From Prochlorococcus sp. AG-409-O23 (GTDB lineage Bacteria > Cyanobacteriota > Cyanobacteriia > PCC-6307 > Cyanobiaceae), in contig QCKL01000006.1 in NCBI GenBank assembly GCA_003215355.1, forward strand, positions 1 to 64,000: a stretch of 64,000 nt of DNA, read 5' to 3'. The notes below the pieces were generated by a model, which did no database searches, had not been told where the DNA came from, and worked only from the letters and a program-made list of their open reading frames with translations. Made by a program: the position numbers and the translations under genes. Below, one piece after another: positions 18,356-28,866 of the stretch. Each line of letters begins with the position of its first letter. Position 1 is the stretch's first letter.

Positions 18356-18955
18356 ATGAGTGATTCCCACAGCGAGCCTCAACAGAACGGTAGAAGTATC
18401 GATGGTTCCAGAGATGGAGGCCGAGGTGGTTCCCGCGGCGGAAGGGGCCATGGGAACAGAGATACAGGAGGTTTTCGAATTCGTCTTAGCGACAATGAAA
18501 TGCGTTCTGCACGTTCATTACAAGAGGCCTTTAATCTTCGATCAACTGTTGCTGTTCTTGGATTTGCATTGCGCACCCTTGGGCAGATGCTTGAAGAAGG
18601 AAAACTTGACGAGTTAGTTGTCCAACATCGATCTCAGGCACCTCGCGGTGGGAACCGAAAGGAAGAAGGAGGAGGACCTGGCTTCAGAAAAAATCGTTTT
18701 GATGGAGACAGGCAAGGATCTGGTAGAGGGACCCCCAAACCAAACCCCTTTGCACGTCCTGAAAAGCCTCAACCATCTCCTACAGAGTCTGACCAATCAG
18801 TTGAGGGTCTAAATGACGACGTTGCTGGAGATTCATCAGAGCAAGATCTAAACAAAAGCCCAGAGACAGAAGAAATGCCAACCACATCCACAGAAGAAGC
18901 AAATAGCACTTCAGGTGATGATGGGCAAACAAAAAACATTTCCAGTGAGAACTAA
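18356..18955 (+). CDS. RGG-rich protein with a ribbon-helix-helix-like core and acidic tail
   Basis: 199 residues in three parts. Residues about 10-40 are Gly/Arg-rich (DGGRGGSRGGRGHGNRD), like RGG boxes that bind nucleic acid. Residues about 40-95 form a compact fold candidate: a strand FRIRLSDNEM, helix RSARSLQEAFNLR and helix VAVLGFALRTLGQMLEEG, the pattern of ribbon-helix-helix DNA-binding proteins. The remaining 100 residues are disordered: basic/Gly/Pro then strongly acidic Ser/Glu/Asp/Thr. Start ATG at 18356. It lies 3 bases before trpS. I do not recognise a named family; the domain reading is inference. Confidence 0.7.
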   Translation: MSDSHSEPQQNGRSIDGSRDGGRGGSRGGRGHGNRDTGGFRIRLSDNEMRSARSLQEAFNLRSTVAVLGFALRTLGQMLEEGKLDELVVQHRSQAPRGGNRKEEGGGPGFRKNRFDGDRQGSGRGTPKPNPFARPEKPQPSPTESDQSVEGLNDDVAGDSSEQDLNKSPETEEMPTTSTEEANSTSGDDGQTKNISSEN

Positions 18956-18958
18956 TCA

Positions 18959-19972
18959 GTGCCTCGCAAGCGAGTCCTATCAGGTGTACAACCAACAGGA
19001 GCCCTTCATCTAGGCAACTGGCTAGGTGCAATTAGGAATTGGGTGGAACTACAAAAAACTCATGAGACATTTTTTTGCGTAGTTGATCTCCACGCAATAA
19101 CTGTTCCGCACGATCCAGCTACCCTTGCTGAAAATACCTTGTCTACCGCCGCCCAATACATGGCTTGCGGAATAGATCCCAAGATATCGTCAATTTTTAT
19201 ACAGAGTCATATTGCAGCGCATAGTGAGCTCTGCTGGCTTCTTAACTGTGTAACTCCTTTGAATTGGATGGAACGAATGATCCAATTTAAAGAAAAAGCA
19301 ATCAAGCATGGCGACAATGTATCAGTGGGATTACTTGATTACCCAGTGCTAATGGCAGCTGATATCCTTCTTTATGATGCTGACCTTGTTCCTGTTGGAG
19401 AAGATCAGAAACAACACTTAGAACTTGCAAGGGATATAGCTCAACAACGTATAAATTCAAAATTTGGTGTTTTAGATAAGCCATTATTAAAAGTACCTGA
19501 GCCTTTAATAATTAAAGAAGGTGCAAAAGTTATGAGTCTTTCAAATGGTCGAAACAAAATGAGTAAGAGTGACCCCAATGAAGGCAGTAGAATTGCGCTA
19601 TTAGATCCTCCAGATTTGATCAAAAAGAAAATCAAACGTGCAAAAACAGATCCAAAGATTGGATTGGAATTTGATAACCCAAGCAGACCTGAAGCAGAAA
19701 ACTTGCTAAGCCTCTTCTCCCTGATGAGTGGAATAGATAAGAAAACCGCCGCCGAAAAATGTTCTGAAATGGGATGGGGAACTTTCAAGCCATTGTTAAC
19801 TGATGCCACTATCGCGGCTCTAGAGCCAATTCAAAATCGTTACAAAGAGCTGATCCAAAAGCCAGAAGAATTAAATCAAGTTTTAGCCGATGGCAGAGCA
19901 ACTGCTGAAGAAGTCGCACAATCTACATTAGATAGAATAAAGGCTGCTGTAGGCCTACTAAAAAAAATCTAA
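18959..19972 (+). CDS. trpS: Tryptophan--tRNA ligase
   Basis: 337 residues starting at a GTG only 3 bases after the preceding stop codon, which suggests co-translation. Class I signatures are visible: the HIGH-equivalent TGALHLGNW (residues 13-21) and KMSKS at 200-204. The [19 protein letters not shown] block recognises the tryptophanyl adenylate and is standard. The enzyme charges tRNA-Trp in the cytoplasm. It is followed after 40 bp by thrS, giving a synthetase pair. Confidence 0.97.
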   Translation: MPRKRVLSGVQPTGALHLGNWLGAIRNWVELQKTHETFFCVVDLHAITVPHDPATLAENTLSTAAQYMACGIDPKISSIFIQSHIAAHSELCWLLNCVTPLNWMERMIQFKEKAIKHGDNVSVGLLDYPVLMAADILLYDADLVPVGEDQKQHLELARDIAQQRINSKFGVLDKPLLKVPEPLIIKEGAKVMSLSNGRNKMSKSDPNEGSRIALLDPPDLIKKKIKRAKTDPKIGLEFDNPSRPEAENLLSLFSLMSGIDKKTAAEKCSEMGWGTFKPLLTDATIAALEPIQNRYKELIQKPEELNQVLADGRATAEEVAQSTLDRIKAAVGLLKKI

Positions 19973-20012
19973 TCATTCAACCTGCAAAACACATTTAGGA
20001 GAAGAATTAACC

Positions 20013-21938
20013 ATGACAATCATTACACTTCCAGACGGAAATCAAAAAGTATTTAACAACCCAATCACTATTATGCAAATAGCCGAAAGTATTAGTCCTA
20101 ACTTAGCCAAGGCGGCTGTAGCAGGCAAAGTTAATGGAGTACTTATAGATACATGCATGAAAGTAAAGAATGATGCAGAGGTAAGTATTATTACAGCAAG
20201 AGACAAAGAAGGTATTGAAATTATACGGCACTCATTTGCGCATCTGATCGGTCACGCCGTCAAGCAATTATACCCTGAAGCAAAGATGGCCATAGGGCCA
20301 GTAATTGAAGATGGATTTTACTATGATATTTCATACAATAAAACATTTAGCCCTGAGGATTTAGAGAAAATAGAAGCTCGAATGAAAGAGCTAATTAAGC
20401 ATGATTACGATGTAGTTGTAGACGTTGTTACCAGCCAAGATGCACGTAAAACATTCATCGAGAGGAAAGAAGATTACAAGTTGAAGATTATTGAAGATAT
20501 ACCCGAAGGTGAGGAAATAAAATTATATAGGCATGAGGAATATATAGATATGTGCAGAGGTCCACATGTTCCTAATACAAGGCATTTGCGAATATTTAAA
20601 TTAATGAAAGTAGCCGGTGCGTATTGGAGAGGTGATTCTAAGAATGAGATGCTACAAAGAATATATGGTACCGCTTGGAGTAACACTAAAGAACTAAAAA
20701 CATATATCAAAAGGATAGAAGAAGCAGAGAAAAGAGATCACAGAAGACTAGGCAAGAATCTATCTCTATTTCATACTCAAGAAGAAGCCCCTGGAATGGT
20801 ATTCTGGCACCCTAAAGGTTGGGTTATCTATCAAGTTTTAGAGCAATATATCCGCAAAGTCTTGACAACTAATGGATACAAAGAGATAAGGACTCCTCAG
20901 GCTGTTGATCGAACTCTTTGGGAGATGTCTGGTCATTGGGGAAAATTCAAAGATGATATGTTCACAACTAAATCCGAAAATAGGGAATATGCAATTAAGC
21001 CTATGAATTGTCCCTGCCATGTGCAGGTATTCAACCAGGGGCTTAAGAGCTATAGGGACTTACCTATAAGACTCGCAGAATTTGGTTCTTGTCATCGCAA
21101 TGAGCCCTCTGGCTCATTGCATGGATTAATGCGAGTGCGTAATTTTGTTCAGGATGATGCGCACATCTTTTGCACTGAGGCACAAATTCAATCAGAAGTT
21201 TCTGATTTCATCGACCTTGTTTTTGAAGTATATAAAACATTTGGATTTGAATCTATCCTTATAAAACTCTCAACCAGGCCAGAAAAACGGGTGGGGAGTG
21301 ATGATATCTGGGACAAATCAGAAAAAGCACTGCAAGAAGCATTAGATGCTAAAAATCTTAAATGGGATTTACTGCCAGGTGAAGGTGCCTTCTATGGTCC
21401 TAAAATAGAATTTTCTCTAAAAGATTGCCTAGGAAGAATTTGGCAGTGTGGAACTATACAAGTTGATTTCTCTATGCCAGAAAGGCTTAATGCAACATAC
21501 ATTAGTGAAGATAATGAAAGGAAAAATCCTGTGATGCTTCACAGAGCAATTTTAGGCTCTTTCGAACGTTTTATAGGTATTCTTATAGAACACTATGCAG
21601 GTCTATTCCCAATATGGTTATCTCCAGTACAAACTGTAGTTATGTGTATAACAGATAGGAATATCAAGACTTGCGAAGAAATTTATAAAGACTTAAATAG
21701 GAATGGTTATAGAGCTGAATTAGATATTAGGAATGAAAAGATTGGCCTTAAAATTCGAGAGCATACTATACAAAAAGTACCTTTTCTAGTCATCATTGGA
21801 GACAAAGAAGAAGAAAACAAAACTCTTTCTATTCGCAGTAGAGAGGGGGAAGACCTAGGATGCATGGAATTACAGGCTTTCAAATTTCTCTTAGATCATT
21901 CAATTGCGCAACTAGGGAAACTCACGGTTAAGGAGTAA
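20013..21938 (+). CDS. thrS: Threonine--tRNA ligase (gammaproteobacteria-like full-length form)
   Basis: 641 residues with the full domain set: TGS domain (1-61), editing domain with [11 protein letters not shown] (His73, His77) and CRGPHVPN (Cys181), class II catalytic core with motif 2 [19 protein letters not shown], motif 3 [13 protein letters not shown], and the C-terminal anticodon-binding domain. Length and local wording resemble Escherichia coli ThrS closely along the whole protein. The zinc-ligand loop reads MNCPCH (Cys333 plus Cys335) where the common form is MNCPGH. Local composition is AT-rich with many AGA/AGG/ATA codons compared with thrB downstream. A good SD (AGGAGA) lies upstream of the ATG. 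Confidence 0.97.
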   Translation: MTIITLPDGNQKVFNNPITIMQIAESISPNLAKAAVAGKVNGVLIDTCMKVKNDAEVSIITARDKEGIEIIRHSFAHLIGHAVKQLYPEAKMAIGPVIEDGFYYDISYNKTFSPEDLEKIEARMKELIKHDYDVVVDVVTSQDARKTFIERKEDYKLKIIEDIPEGEEIKLYRHEEYIDMCRGPHVPNTRHLRIFKLMKVAGAYWRGDSKNEMLQRIYGTAWSNTKELKTYIKRIEEAEKRDHRRLGKNLSLFHTQEEAPGMVFWHPKGWVIYQVLEQYIRKVLTTNGYKEIRTPQAVDRTLWEMSGHWGKFKDDMFTTKSENREYAIKPMNCPCHVQVFNQGLKSYRDLPIRLAEFGSCHRNEPSGSLHGLMRVRNFVQDDAHIFCTEAQIQSEVSDFIDLVFEVYKTFGFESILIKLSTRPEKRVGSDDIWDKSEKALQEALDAKNLKWDLLPGEGAFYGPKIEFSLKDCLGRIWQCGTIQVDFSMPERLNATYISEDNERKNPVMLHRAILGSFERFIGILIEHYAGLFPIWLSPVQTVVMCITDRNIKTCEEIYKDLNRNGYRAELDIRNEKIGLKIREHTIQKVPFLVIIGDKEEENKTLSIRSREGEDLGCMELQAFKFLLDHSIAQLGKLTVKE

Positions 21939-22014
21939 TAAGTACACATTTCCCTTGGATTAATAGAGTTAGTGCTTATTTGTTATAAAATCAAGTCCGC
22001 ACAAAGTATCAAAA

Positions 22015-22410
22015 GTGAATCAATTGTCAGTCAAATGCCTAAATGATTTAAATCAATTCCGTTCTGCACCGACAATTGATTCAAAACAAGCTTCAAGTAT
22101 TCTTAAAGAACTTGAACATGCAATGAAGCAAGCCGAATGGTTTACAATTGGAATAATGGCAGATTCGGAAGAGGAGGCTATTCTTAGTTTACGGAAAATT
22201 GAAGCTTATTTTGCATGGGTGCAAATGAGAAAGATCAAGTCTCCTAATAAAAAGGGACCTGTATTCCTTAAGGCAAATCAACAAAGTGGAGATGTATCTA
22301 TCAGAATAGAGCATGGGTTAGGCAAAGGAATTCTATTGGCAGGCCAGAGTAATGATTCAGGTAAAAATTTTGAGACTTGGGGGCCTTTCCCTTTAGATTT
22401 TTTCAAGTAA
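22015..22410 (+). CDS. DUF1824 family protein
   Basis: 131 residues from a GTG at 22015. The pattern ILKELEHAMKQAEWFTIGIM, with SLRKIEAYFAWVQMR and GPVFLKANQQSGDVSIRIEH and a terminal GPFPLDFF, matches the cyanobacterial DUF1824 family. Function is unknown. It lies between thrS and glk. A weak AT-rich hairpin (TTCAAAT/ATTTGAA, 22432-22450) follows its stop and could help end transcription before glk. Confidence 0.75.
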   Translation: MNQLSVKCLNDLNQFRSAPTIDSKQASSILKELEHAMKQAEWFTIGIMADSEEEAILSLRKIEAYFAWVQMRKIKSPNKKGPVFLKANQQSGDVSIRIEHGLGKGILLAGQSNDSGKNFETWGPFPLDFFK

Positions 22411-22499
22411 TACTTTCCTGTATTAAGCACTTTCAAATTTATTATTTGAATTCCATCTTGAGGGACTTTTGCTTTAAATGGCTTCGAAGTGAGTAAATC

Positions 22500-23537
22500 A
22501 TGAAATTTCTTGCAGGAGACTTAGGAGGGACCAAAACCCTTTTAGCTGTTTTCAGCTGGGATGGAGCCCTACGAAAACTCCATCAACAAAAATATATCTC
22601 AGCAGAATGGAAATGTTTAGAGCAAATGGTCCAACATTTTTTTGCGAATCTCCCAAATGGAATTGATCCTCCTAAGAGTGGCTGCCTGGCAGTAGCGGGA
22701 CCAGTTGTAAATGGTTGTTGTCAAATAACAAATCTTGGCTGGGAATTAAATGCGAATAAAATTTGCGATGCAGTTGGCCTTATTAATCTTGAATTAGTAA
22801 ATGACTTTTGCGGGCTAATCTACGCATTGCCTTTCCTCAATGCCGATCAACAAAAAGAAATTCAACCACTGCAGGGGAAGAGGCCTAGTAGTGGCGTAAT
22901 TGCAATTATTGGAGCAGGGACTGGCCTTGGAATTGCCAGAGGACTGCTTACACAAAATGGCGTAATTGCACTTCCTAGCGAAGGTGGACATCGAGAATTC
23001 GCTCCGCGTTCATCAATCGAATGGCATCTAGCTAAATGGCTTAAATCAGAGCTTCAAGTCAAACGACTGTCAATCGAGCGAATTGTGAGCGGAAATGGCC
23101 TAGGACATATTGCCCATTGGCGGCTAACGCAAAGTGATGCTAGTGGGCATCCTCTCTATCAAATTGCGACCACTTGGAAGAAAAAAGCAACTAAATCTCC
23201 AGATCTACCCGAACTGGTAAGCAAAGCCGCAAAAAATGGAGATCCTTTGATGAATGAAGCATTGGAAATCTGGTTAGGTGCTTATGGCTCTGCGGTAGGG
23301 GACCTAGCTCTGCAAGAACTTTGCACTGCAGGACTGTGGATAGGCGGAGGAACTGCTGTGAAACATCTTCAAGGACTCCGTTCTAAGGCATTTTTAGAAG
23401 CAATGCGAAACAAAGGGAGATTCCAATCTTTTATTGAAGCTTTACCAGTACTTGCAGTGGTAGATCAAGAAGCAGGTTTATTTGGTGCCGCATGTAGGGC
23501 CCGTATGATCACAGAGCTAAATGGGAAACTGAATTAA
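22500..23537 (+). CDS. glk: Glucokinase (Glk family)
   Basis: 345 residues with the hexokinase/actin-fold N-terminal phosphate motif FLAGDLGGTKTLLAVFSW at 3-20, VAGPVVNGCCQITNLGW for sugar binding, VNDFCGLIYALPFL and GAGTGLGIARGL for ATP, and LPSEGGHREFAPRS carrying glucose ligands. The family is the non-ROK bacterial glucokinase (Glk). It makes glucose-6-phosphate from free glucose, for instance after glycogen turnover. A second, ROK-family sugar kinase is at 30580-31509. The gene is 14 bp upstream of thrB. Confidence 0.92.
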   Translation: MKFLAGDLGGTKTLLAVFSWDGALRKLHQQKYISAEWKCLEQMVQHFFANLPNGIDPPKSGCLAVAGPVVNGCCQITNLGWELNANKICDAVGLINLELVNDFCGLIYALPFLNADQQKEIQPLQGKRPSSGVIAIIGAGTGLGIARGLLTQNGVIALPSEGGHREFAPRSSIEWHLAKWLKSELQVKRLSIERIVSGNGLGHIAHWRLTQSDASGHPLYQIATTWKKKATKSPDLPELVSKAAKNGDPLMNEALEIWLGAYGSAVGDLALQELCTAGLWIGGGTAVKHLQGLRSKAFLEAMRNKGRFQSFIEALPVLAVVDQEAGLFGAACRARMITELNGKLN

Positions 23538-23551
23538 ATAATTGAAAAGGG

Positions 23552-24499
23552 ATGGGGCAGCCGCGCATAGGACAAACAGTAATAGTGGACGTTCCTTCCA
23601 CAACAGCGAACCTTGGCCCAGGGTTTGACTGCCTAGGTGCTGCTTTGGGCCTGAACAACAGATTCAATATTCAAAGGATTGAAGGGAGTGGTGAAAGATT
23701 TGAATTGATCATTGAAGGGAGTGAAGGAAGTCATCTTCGAGGAGGTCCTGACAACTTGTTCTACCGAGCAGCTCAAAGAGTTTGGAAAGCTGCAGAGATT
23801 GAACCAGTGGGACTAGAAGCAAGAGTGAAACTTGCAGTCCCTCCTGCGAGAGGGCTTGGTAGTAGTGCAACTGCAATCGTTGCTGGTCTAGTTGGTGCAA
23901 ATGCATTGATGGGATCACCATTAAGGAAGGAAAAGCTTCTAGAACTTGCTATTGACATTGAGGGACATCCTGACAACGTTGTACCTTCTTTGCTGGGTGG
24001 TCTCTGCATGACAGCAAAAGCTGCATCAGAGCGATGGAGAGTAGTTCGCTGTGAATGGAACAATTCAGTAAAAGTTGTTGTAGCGATACCAACTATTCGA
24101 TTGAGCACAAGCGAGGCCAGGCGCGCGATGCCAAAAAACGTTCCAATATCAGATGCCGTAACCAATCTGGGAGCGCTTACTTTGCTCCTGCAAGGGCTTA
24201 GGACAGGCAATGGTGACCTGATTGCCGATGGAATGAATGACCGACTTCATGAGCCATACAGATGGAGGCTTATTAAAGGAGGGCTTGAAGTCCGAAAAGC
24301 GGGAATAAATGCAGGGGCCTGGGGGTGCGCTATCAGTGGAGCTGGCCCGAGTATCTTGGCTATATGTCCTGAGGAAAAAGGTCAGGCAGTTAGCCAAGCC
24401 ATGGTTAAAGCATGGGAGGCGGCAGGGATAGCCAGCAGGGCCCCACTATTAAGCCTCCAAACTGCAGGCAGCCAATGGCATCCTCATCCCGATGGGTAG
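23552..24499 (+). CDS. thrB: Homoserine kinase
   Basis: 315 residues of the GHMP kinase family. The N-terminal VDVPSTTANLGPGFDCLGAA block, the ATP-binding VPPARGLGSSATAIVAG at about 92-108, and the C-terminal WGCAISGAGPSILAI are all in place. The enzyme phosphorylates homoserine on the path to threonine. It follows glk by 14 bp and precedes ndhD by 57 bp. GC content looks higher here than in thrS. Confidence 0.96.
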   Translation: MGQPRIGQTVIVDVPSTTANLGPGFDCLGAALGLNNRFNIQRIEGSGERFELIIEGSEGSHLRGGPDNLFYRAAQRVWKAAEIEPVGLEARVKLAVPPARGLGSSATAIVAGLVGANALMGSPLRKEKLLELAIDIEGHPDNVVPSLLGGLCMTAKAASERWRVVRCEWNNSVKVVVAIPTIRLSTSEARRAMPKNVPISDAVTNLGALTLLLQGLRTGNGDLIADGMNDRLHEPYRWRLIKGGLEVRKAGINAGAWGCAISGAGPSILAICPEEKGQAVSQAMVKAWEAAGIASRAPLLSLQTAGSQWHPHPDG

Positions 24500-24556
24500 A
24501 TCTACTCAGGTTCGTACCCAGGGACTGATAAGTTCATCCTCATTCACTAGCCCACC

Positions 24557-26131
24557 ATGGACGCAAATCTGTCACTGACGGCTGCGTCCCATGCCCAGGC
24601 ATTCCCCTGGCTTTCTGTAATCGTTCTTCTCCCAGTTGTAGGGGCACTGATAATGCCTCTGCTTCCAGAAAACGGGAAAATATCGTCAGATTTACCACGC
24701 AACCTCGCACTAACTCTCTTACTAGCAGACTTTTTTTTAATTCTGTTTGTTTTTAGTCGTCTATTTATTAACGGAGCAGAAGGCCTTCAACTTGTTGAAA
24801 GAGTCAACTGGGTACCATTTATCGGACTTGAATGGTCTCTTGGTGTTGATGGCATATCTGCACCACTAGTTGCTTTGAGTGGGCTAATTACTTTGTTGTC
24901 TGCAGCAGCCAGTTGGAATCTAAAGAGCAAAACGAGGCTATATTTTGCTCTTTTACTTGTTCAAGCCTCTGCCCAGGGATTAGTTTTCCTGTCCCAAGAC
25001 TTCCTTTTATTTTTTCTTGCTTGGGAATTGGAACTAGTTCCTGTTTATCTGCTAATTGCTATCTGGGGGGGGGAAAGACGTCTTTATGCCGCAACAAAAT
25101 TCATTCTTTATACAGCTCTAGCTTCTTTATTAATACTTATAAGTGGACTGGCATTGGCCCTTTCAGGAGGTGAATTCACTCTCAACCTAAGTGAACTATC
25201 TAACAAATCTCCAACAGGAAGTTTTGGCCTTTTCTGTTATCTAGGGTTCTTAATAGGCTTTGGAGTAAAACTCCCAATCTTTCCATTGCATACCTGGTTA
25301 CCAGATGCCCATGGAGAAGCAAATGCTCCTGTCTCCATGCTACTGGCAGGAGTTCTACTCAAGATGGGTGGCTATGCACTATTGCGCTTCAACGTTCAGA
25401 TGCTCCCTGAAGCACATTTACAACTTGCCCCTGCACTAATCGTTATAGGAATAGTGAATATTATTTATGGAGCTCTAAATGCTTTCGCTCAAGACAACGT
25501 AAAAAGGAGGATCGCTTGCAGCTCAGTAAGTCATATGGGCTTTGTTCTACTTGGAATAGGTGCAATCGACTCACTTGGCATAAGTGGAGCCATGCTTCAA
25601 ATGATCAGTCATGGTCTTATAGCTGCTGCAATGTTCTTTATTACAGGTTCTTTCTACGAGAGGACAAAAACCCTCTCTATTCCAAATATGGGAGGGTTAG
25701 CAAAGGTATTGCCAATAACATTTGCTCTATTTTTAACAAGCTCACTGGCATCACTTGCCCTTCCAGGAATGAGTGGGTTTATAAGCGAAATCACTATCTT
25801 CTTAGGCATAACTAGCCAAGAAAGCTTTACTTCTATTTTTAGGGCCATAACAATTGTGCTGGCTGCCATTGGACTAGTCCTAACACCCATATATCTTTTG
25901 TCTATGTGTAGGCGAGTTTTCTTTGGCCCAAGGATTCCTGCATTAGCAAAAATAGAAGAAATGACTCCTAGGGAATTATCAATTGGACTCAGCTTATTAG
26001 TGCCTACTTTAATAATTGGATTCTGGCCAAGGGTAGCAATTGATTTATATGAAGCCTCAACCAATGCTTTGGCTAACAGACTGATAGACCAGAGCCTTAT
26101 AGCTATTAATCAAACATTTATCCTTGGCTAA
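24557..26131 (+). CDS. ndhD: NAD(P)H-quinone oxidoreductase subunit 4
   Basis: 524 residues with about 14 membrane segments of the antiporter-like NuoM/NdhD family in the membrane arm of photosynthetic NDH-1, which drives cyclic electron flow and respiration. Conserved blocks are [37 protein letters not shown] with the coupling Glu, [20 protein letters not shown] and [14 protein letters not shown] run of nine G residues (25065-25073) encodes the Trp-Gly-Gly after LLIAI. The gene ends one base before the ATG of the M3 peptidase gene. Confidence 0.96.
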   Translation: MDANLSLTAASHAQAFPWLSVIVLLPVVGALIMPLLPENGKISSDLPRNLALTLLLADFFLILFVFSRLFINGAEGLQLVERVNWVPFIGLEWSLGVDGISAPLVALSGLITLLSAAASWNLKSKTRLYFALLLVQASAQGLVFLSQDFLLFFLAWELELVPVYLLIAIWGGERRLYAATKFILYTALASLLILISGLALALSGGEFTLNLSELSNKSPTGSFGLFCYLGFLIGFGVKLPIFPLHTWLPDAHGEANAPVSMLLAGVLLKMGGYALLRFNVQMLPEAHLQLAPALIVIGIVNIIYGALNAFAQDNVKRRIACSSVSHMGFVLLGIGAIDSLGISGAMLQMISHGLIAAAMFFITGSFYERTKTLSIPNMGGLAKVLPITFALFLTSSLASLALPGMSGFISEITIFLGITSQESFTSIFRAITIVLAAIGLVLTPIYLLSMCRRVFFGPRIPALAKIEEMTPRELSIGLSLLVPTLIIGFWPRVAIDLYEASTNALANRLIDQSLIAINQTFILG

Positions 26132-26132
26132 G

Positions 26133-28271
26133 ATGTCTGAAAACACAAAGCATAAAAAACTATCTGCATTACTAATGGGACAAGGCATCCCTGAATTCCA
26201 TCTGATTACTCCTGAACTAATAACAAGAGATATTCCCCTATTACTAACTGACATCAACCATGAATTAAGTGAACTAGAGGAACAGCTCTCTAAAAAGTTT
26301 AAGCAGAGCAGCTCCATCAATTGGGATGATGTAATGACGCCTCTTCAAAGGATTGGAGAACGCTTACGTTGGAGTTGGGGCGTTGTATGTCATCTCAATG
26401 GAGTTTGTAACTCCATTGAGATGCGAAAAGCCCATACGGCTCAACAACCAGAAGTTATTCGATTTAATAATCGCATTGGCCAAAGCAAAAAGGTTTACCA
26501 AGCGCTCTGCGATCTCAAGAAAAACTCATCTAATGATCTTGATCAAACACAAAAGAGAATTCTTGAATCAGAGCTCCTCTCAATGAATCAACGTGGTGTA
26601 GGCCTAAATGGAGCTGAAAAGAAGGCCTTTAATTACAACAGTGAAAAATTGGCGGAGCTATCTACCACATTCAGTAACAACGTTCTTGATGCAACAAAGC
26701 AATGGAGCTTGCTCTTGACCCAACGGTCTGAAGTAGAGGGTTTACCTCATAGAGCACTAGTAAGCCTAGCGGCTGCAGCACAAGAAGCAGGCGATCATCA
26801 TTTAGGCAATGACAAAGATCCAACTGCAGATCAAGGGCCTTGGCGCCTTGGTCTTGACATGCCTCGCTATTTACCGTTTATAACCTACGCAACCAACAGG
26901 CCTTTACGAGAAACTATTTACAGAGCTTTTGTAAAAAGGGCCAGTGCTGATCAACTAAACAACCAAAAGATTATTGAGGAGATCCTGTCTATCAGAGCTG
27001 AACAAGCCAAAAGGCTTGGATATAGAAATTGGGCTGAACTAAGCATTGCAAACAAAATGGCATCTGATGTAGATGCTGTTGAGGAATTAATTGAAGAACT
27101 TCGAAAGGCTGCATTCCCTGCTGCAAAGGAAGAGCTAAGCGAGCTTCAATCTTGCGCAAGTAGACATGGTGCTATTGAAGCCTCAGAGCTGGCACCTTGG
27201 GATATACCATTTTGGACAGAACGACTTAAGCAAGAACGTTTTTCTTTAAACCAAGAGGCATTGCGACCATGGTTCCCATTAACACAAGTACTGAATGGGC
27301 TTTTTAACCTATGCGAAAGACTATTTGATATTGCGATTGAGGCAGCTGACGGCGAATCACCTGTCTGGCACGAAGATGTGCGCTTCTTCAAAGTACGCGA
27401 TGGAGATGGCTCAGAACTTGCGGCTTTCTATCTAGATCCATATAGCAGACCAGAAAGCAAGAGAGGAGGAGCATGGATGGACGAATGTCTAATCCGATGC
27501 AAATCCGAAGAAGGCAAGCCCGTTTTGCCAGTCGCGTACCTGATCTGCAATCAAACTCCACCTGCCAAGGGAACTCCCAGTCTGATGAGTTTCGAAGAAG
27601 TTGAAACTTTATTCCACGAATTTGGCCATGGGTTGCAACATATGCTCACTAAAATTGACTACCCCCAAGCCGCTGGGATTAACAATGTCGAGTGGGATGC
27701 AGTAGAACTTCCCAGTCAATTCATGGAGAACTGGTGTATAGACCGCTCAACACTAATGAGCATGGCTAAGCATTGGAGAACAGGCGAAGCTCTCCCAGAT
27801 AAAGAATTCGAAAAGTTGCGTCTAAGTAAAACATTCAATGAAGGCCTAGCAACATTGCGACAAATTCACTTTGCACTTACTGACCTGAGATTACATACAC
27901 AATGGAGCAAGGATCTTGGTACCACTCCTGATGAACTCCGTAGAGAGATAGCAACCACAACAACAGTCATGCAACCAATTCCCGAAGATCAGTTCCTCTG
28001 TGCTTTCAGCCACATTTTTGCTGGAGGCTACTCCGCTGGTTACTATTCCTACAAATGGGCAGAGGTGTTAAGTGCAGATGCTTTTGCCGCCTTTGAAGAA
28101 GTTGGCCTAGATCAAGACGAGCAAATTAAATCTACAGGCAGGCGCTTTCGCGAGACCGTACTTAGCCAAGGGGGTAGTCGTTCACCAGCAGAAGTCTTTA
28201 AGTCTTTCAGGGGAAGGCCTGCTCAGACAAATGCACTTATAAAGCATTGCGGATTCAAAGCTATTCACTAA
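26133..28271 (+). CDS. prlC: M3 family oligopeptidase (oligopeptidase A-like)
   Basis: 712 residues from ATG 26133 (MSENTKHKKLSALL), directly after the ndhD stop; a TTG at 26124 would add three residues and overlap ndhD. The thimet-type zinc site is FHEFGHGLQHM, followed by ELPSQFMENWCID and GGYSAGYYSYKWAEVLSADAF, all standard in M3A enzymes. It degrades short peptides in the cytoplasm, including cleaved signal peptides in relatives. The 3' end overlaps the convergent lipase gene by 11 bp. Confidence 0.92.
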   Translation: MSENTKHKKLSALLMGQGIPEFHLITPELITRDIPLLLTDINHELSELEEQLSKKFKQSSSINWDDVMTPLQRIGERLRWSWGVVCHLNGVCNSIEMRKAHTAQQPEVIRFNNRIGQSKKVYQALCDLKKNSSNDLDQTQKRILESELLSMNQRGVGLNGAEKKAFNYNSEKLAELSTTFSNNVLDATKQWSLLLTQRSEVEGLPHRALVSLAAAAQEAGDHHLGNDKDPTADQGPWRLGLDMPRYLPFITYATNRPLRETIYRAFVKRASADQLNNQKIIEEILSIRAEQAKRLGYRNWAELSIANKMASDVDAVEELIEELRKAAFPAAKEELSELQSCASRHGAIEASELAPWDIPFWTERLKQERFSLNQEALRPWFPLTQVLNGLFNLCERLFDIAIEAADGESPVWHEDVRFFKVRDGDGSELAAFYLDPYSRPESKRGGAWMDECLIRCKSEEGKPVLPVAYLICNQTPPAKGTPSLMSFEEVETLFHEFGHGLQHMLTKIDYPQAAGINNVEWDAVELPSQFMENWCIDRSTLMSMAKHWRTGEALPDKEFEKLRLSKTFNEGLATLRQIHFALTDLRLHTQWSKDLGTTPDELRREIATTTTVMQPIPEDQFLCAFSHIFAGGYSAGYYSYKWAEVLSADAFAAFEEVGLDQDEQIKSTGRRFRETVLSQGGSRSPAEVFKSFRGRPAQTNALIKHCGFKAIH

Positions 28272-28860
28272 GTACGGCATGTACCAAAATTTCTAGAGAC
28301 CTTGGATGAGTAATCAACTGTTGATGAGTAGCCACAGAAATCTCATGCTGTGAGCCAACTTTAAGTATCGCCTCCCAGCCAGGAATCACCATCAAATCCC
28401 ATCGAGTAAAAAAGCTTTTACACTTAACACCTTTTAAGGAGTGAACATCAGAATTCAACGCATCAAGCAAAGGGCTGTTACGTCTCATCTGAGCAACACC
28501 TTCTAACAACCAAGAAGGAAAGAGATGTGCCATATAACTACCTTGATGAGGGCTACCCACACTAAAAAAGCGTTTAGTTCGTCGAACACCACCAAACTGC
28601 TGCAACCAAATTCTACTTACAACACCACCCATGGAAAATCCCAATAAATCAATTTCTTGCTTAGAGCCAAGCTCTTTAAGTATTTGCGAATCCAAGTCCT
28701 CAGCTAAATATCTCAAAGGAGCACGCCCAAAATCATGTTGCAAATAGGGATTGAAGATCAGTTGTTCTTGCTGAGGGAAACAATTAATCAATTTAGAGAA
28801 AATTCTTGGGTTGTCCCAAAGCCCATGAATCATTACTAAAGGACGATGGAGTGAAGACAT
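28261..28860 (-). CDS. Alpha/beta-hydrolase, lipase-like
   Basis: 199 residues. The N-terminal LVMIHGLWDNPRIF is the oxyanion-hole strand of alpha/beta hydrolases, GFSMGGVVSRI carries the nucleophilic serine, and SVGSPHQGSYMA resembles the triacylglycerol lipase strand. Asp in RWDLMVIPG and a late His in THPRSLEI are plausible triad partners. No signal peptide is visible, so it is probably cytoplasmic. Last gene of the minus-strand run tamB-ROK-proA-folB-lipase, 6 bp after folB. Substrate unknown. Confidence 0.8.
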   Translation of the reverse strand: MSSLHRPLVMIHGLWDNPRIFSKLINCFPQQEQLIFNPYLQHDFGRAPLRYLAEDLDSQILKELGSKQEIDLLGFSMGGVVSRIWLQQFGGVRRTKRFFSVGSPHQGSYMAHLFPSWLLEGVAQMRRNSPLLDALNSDVHSLKGVKCKSFFTRWDLMVIPGWEAILKVGSQHEISVATHQQLITHPRSLEILVHAVLSE

Positions 28861-28866
28861 TCAGTC

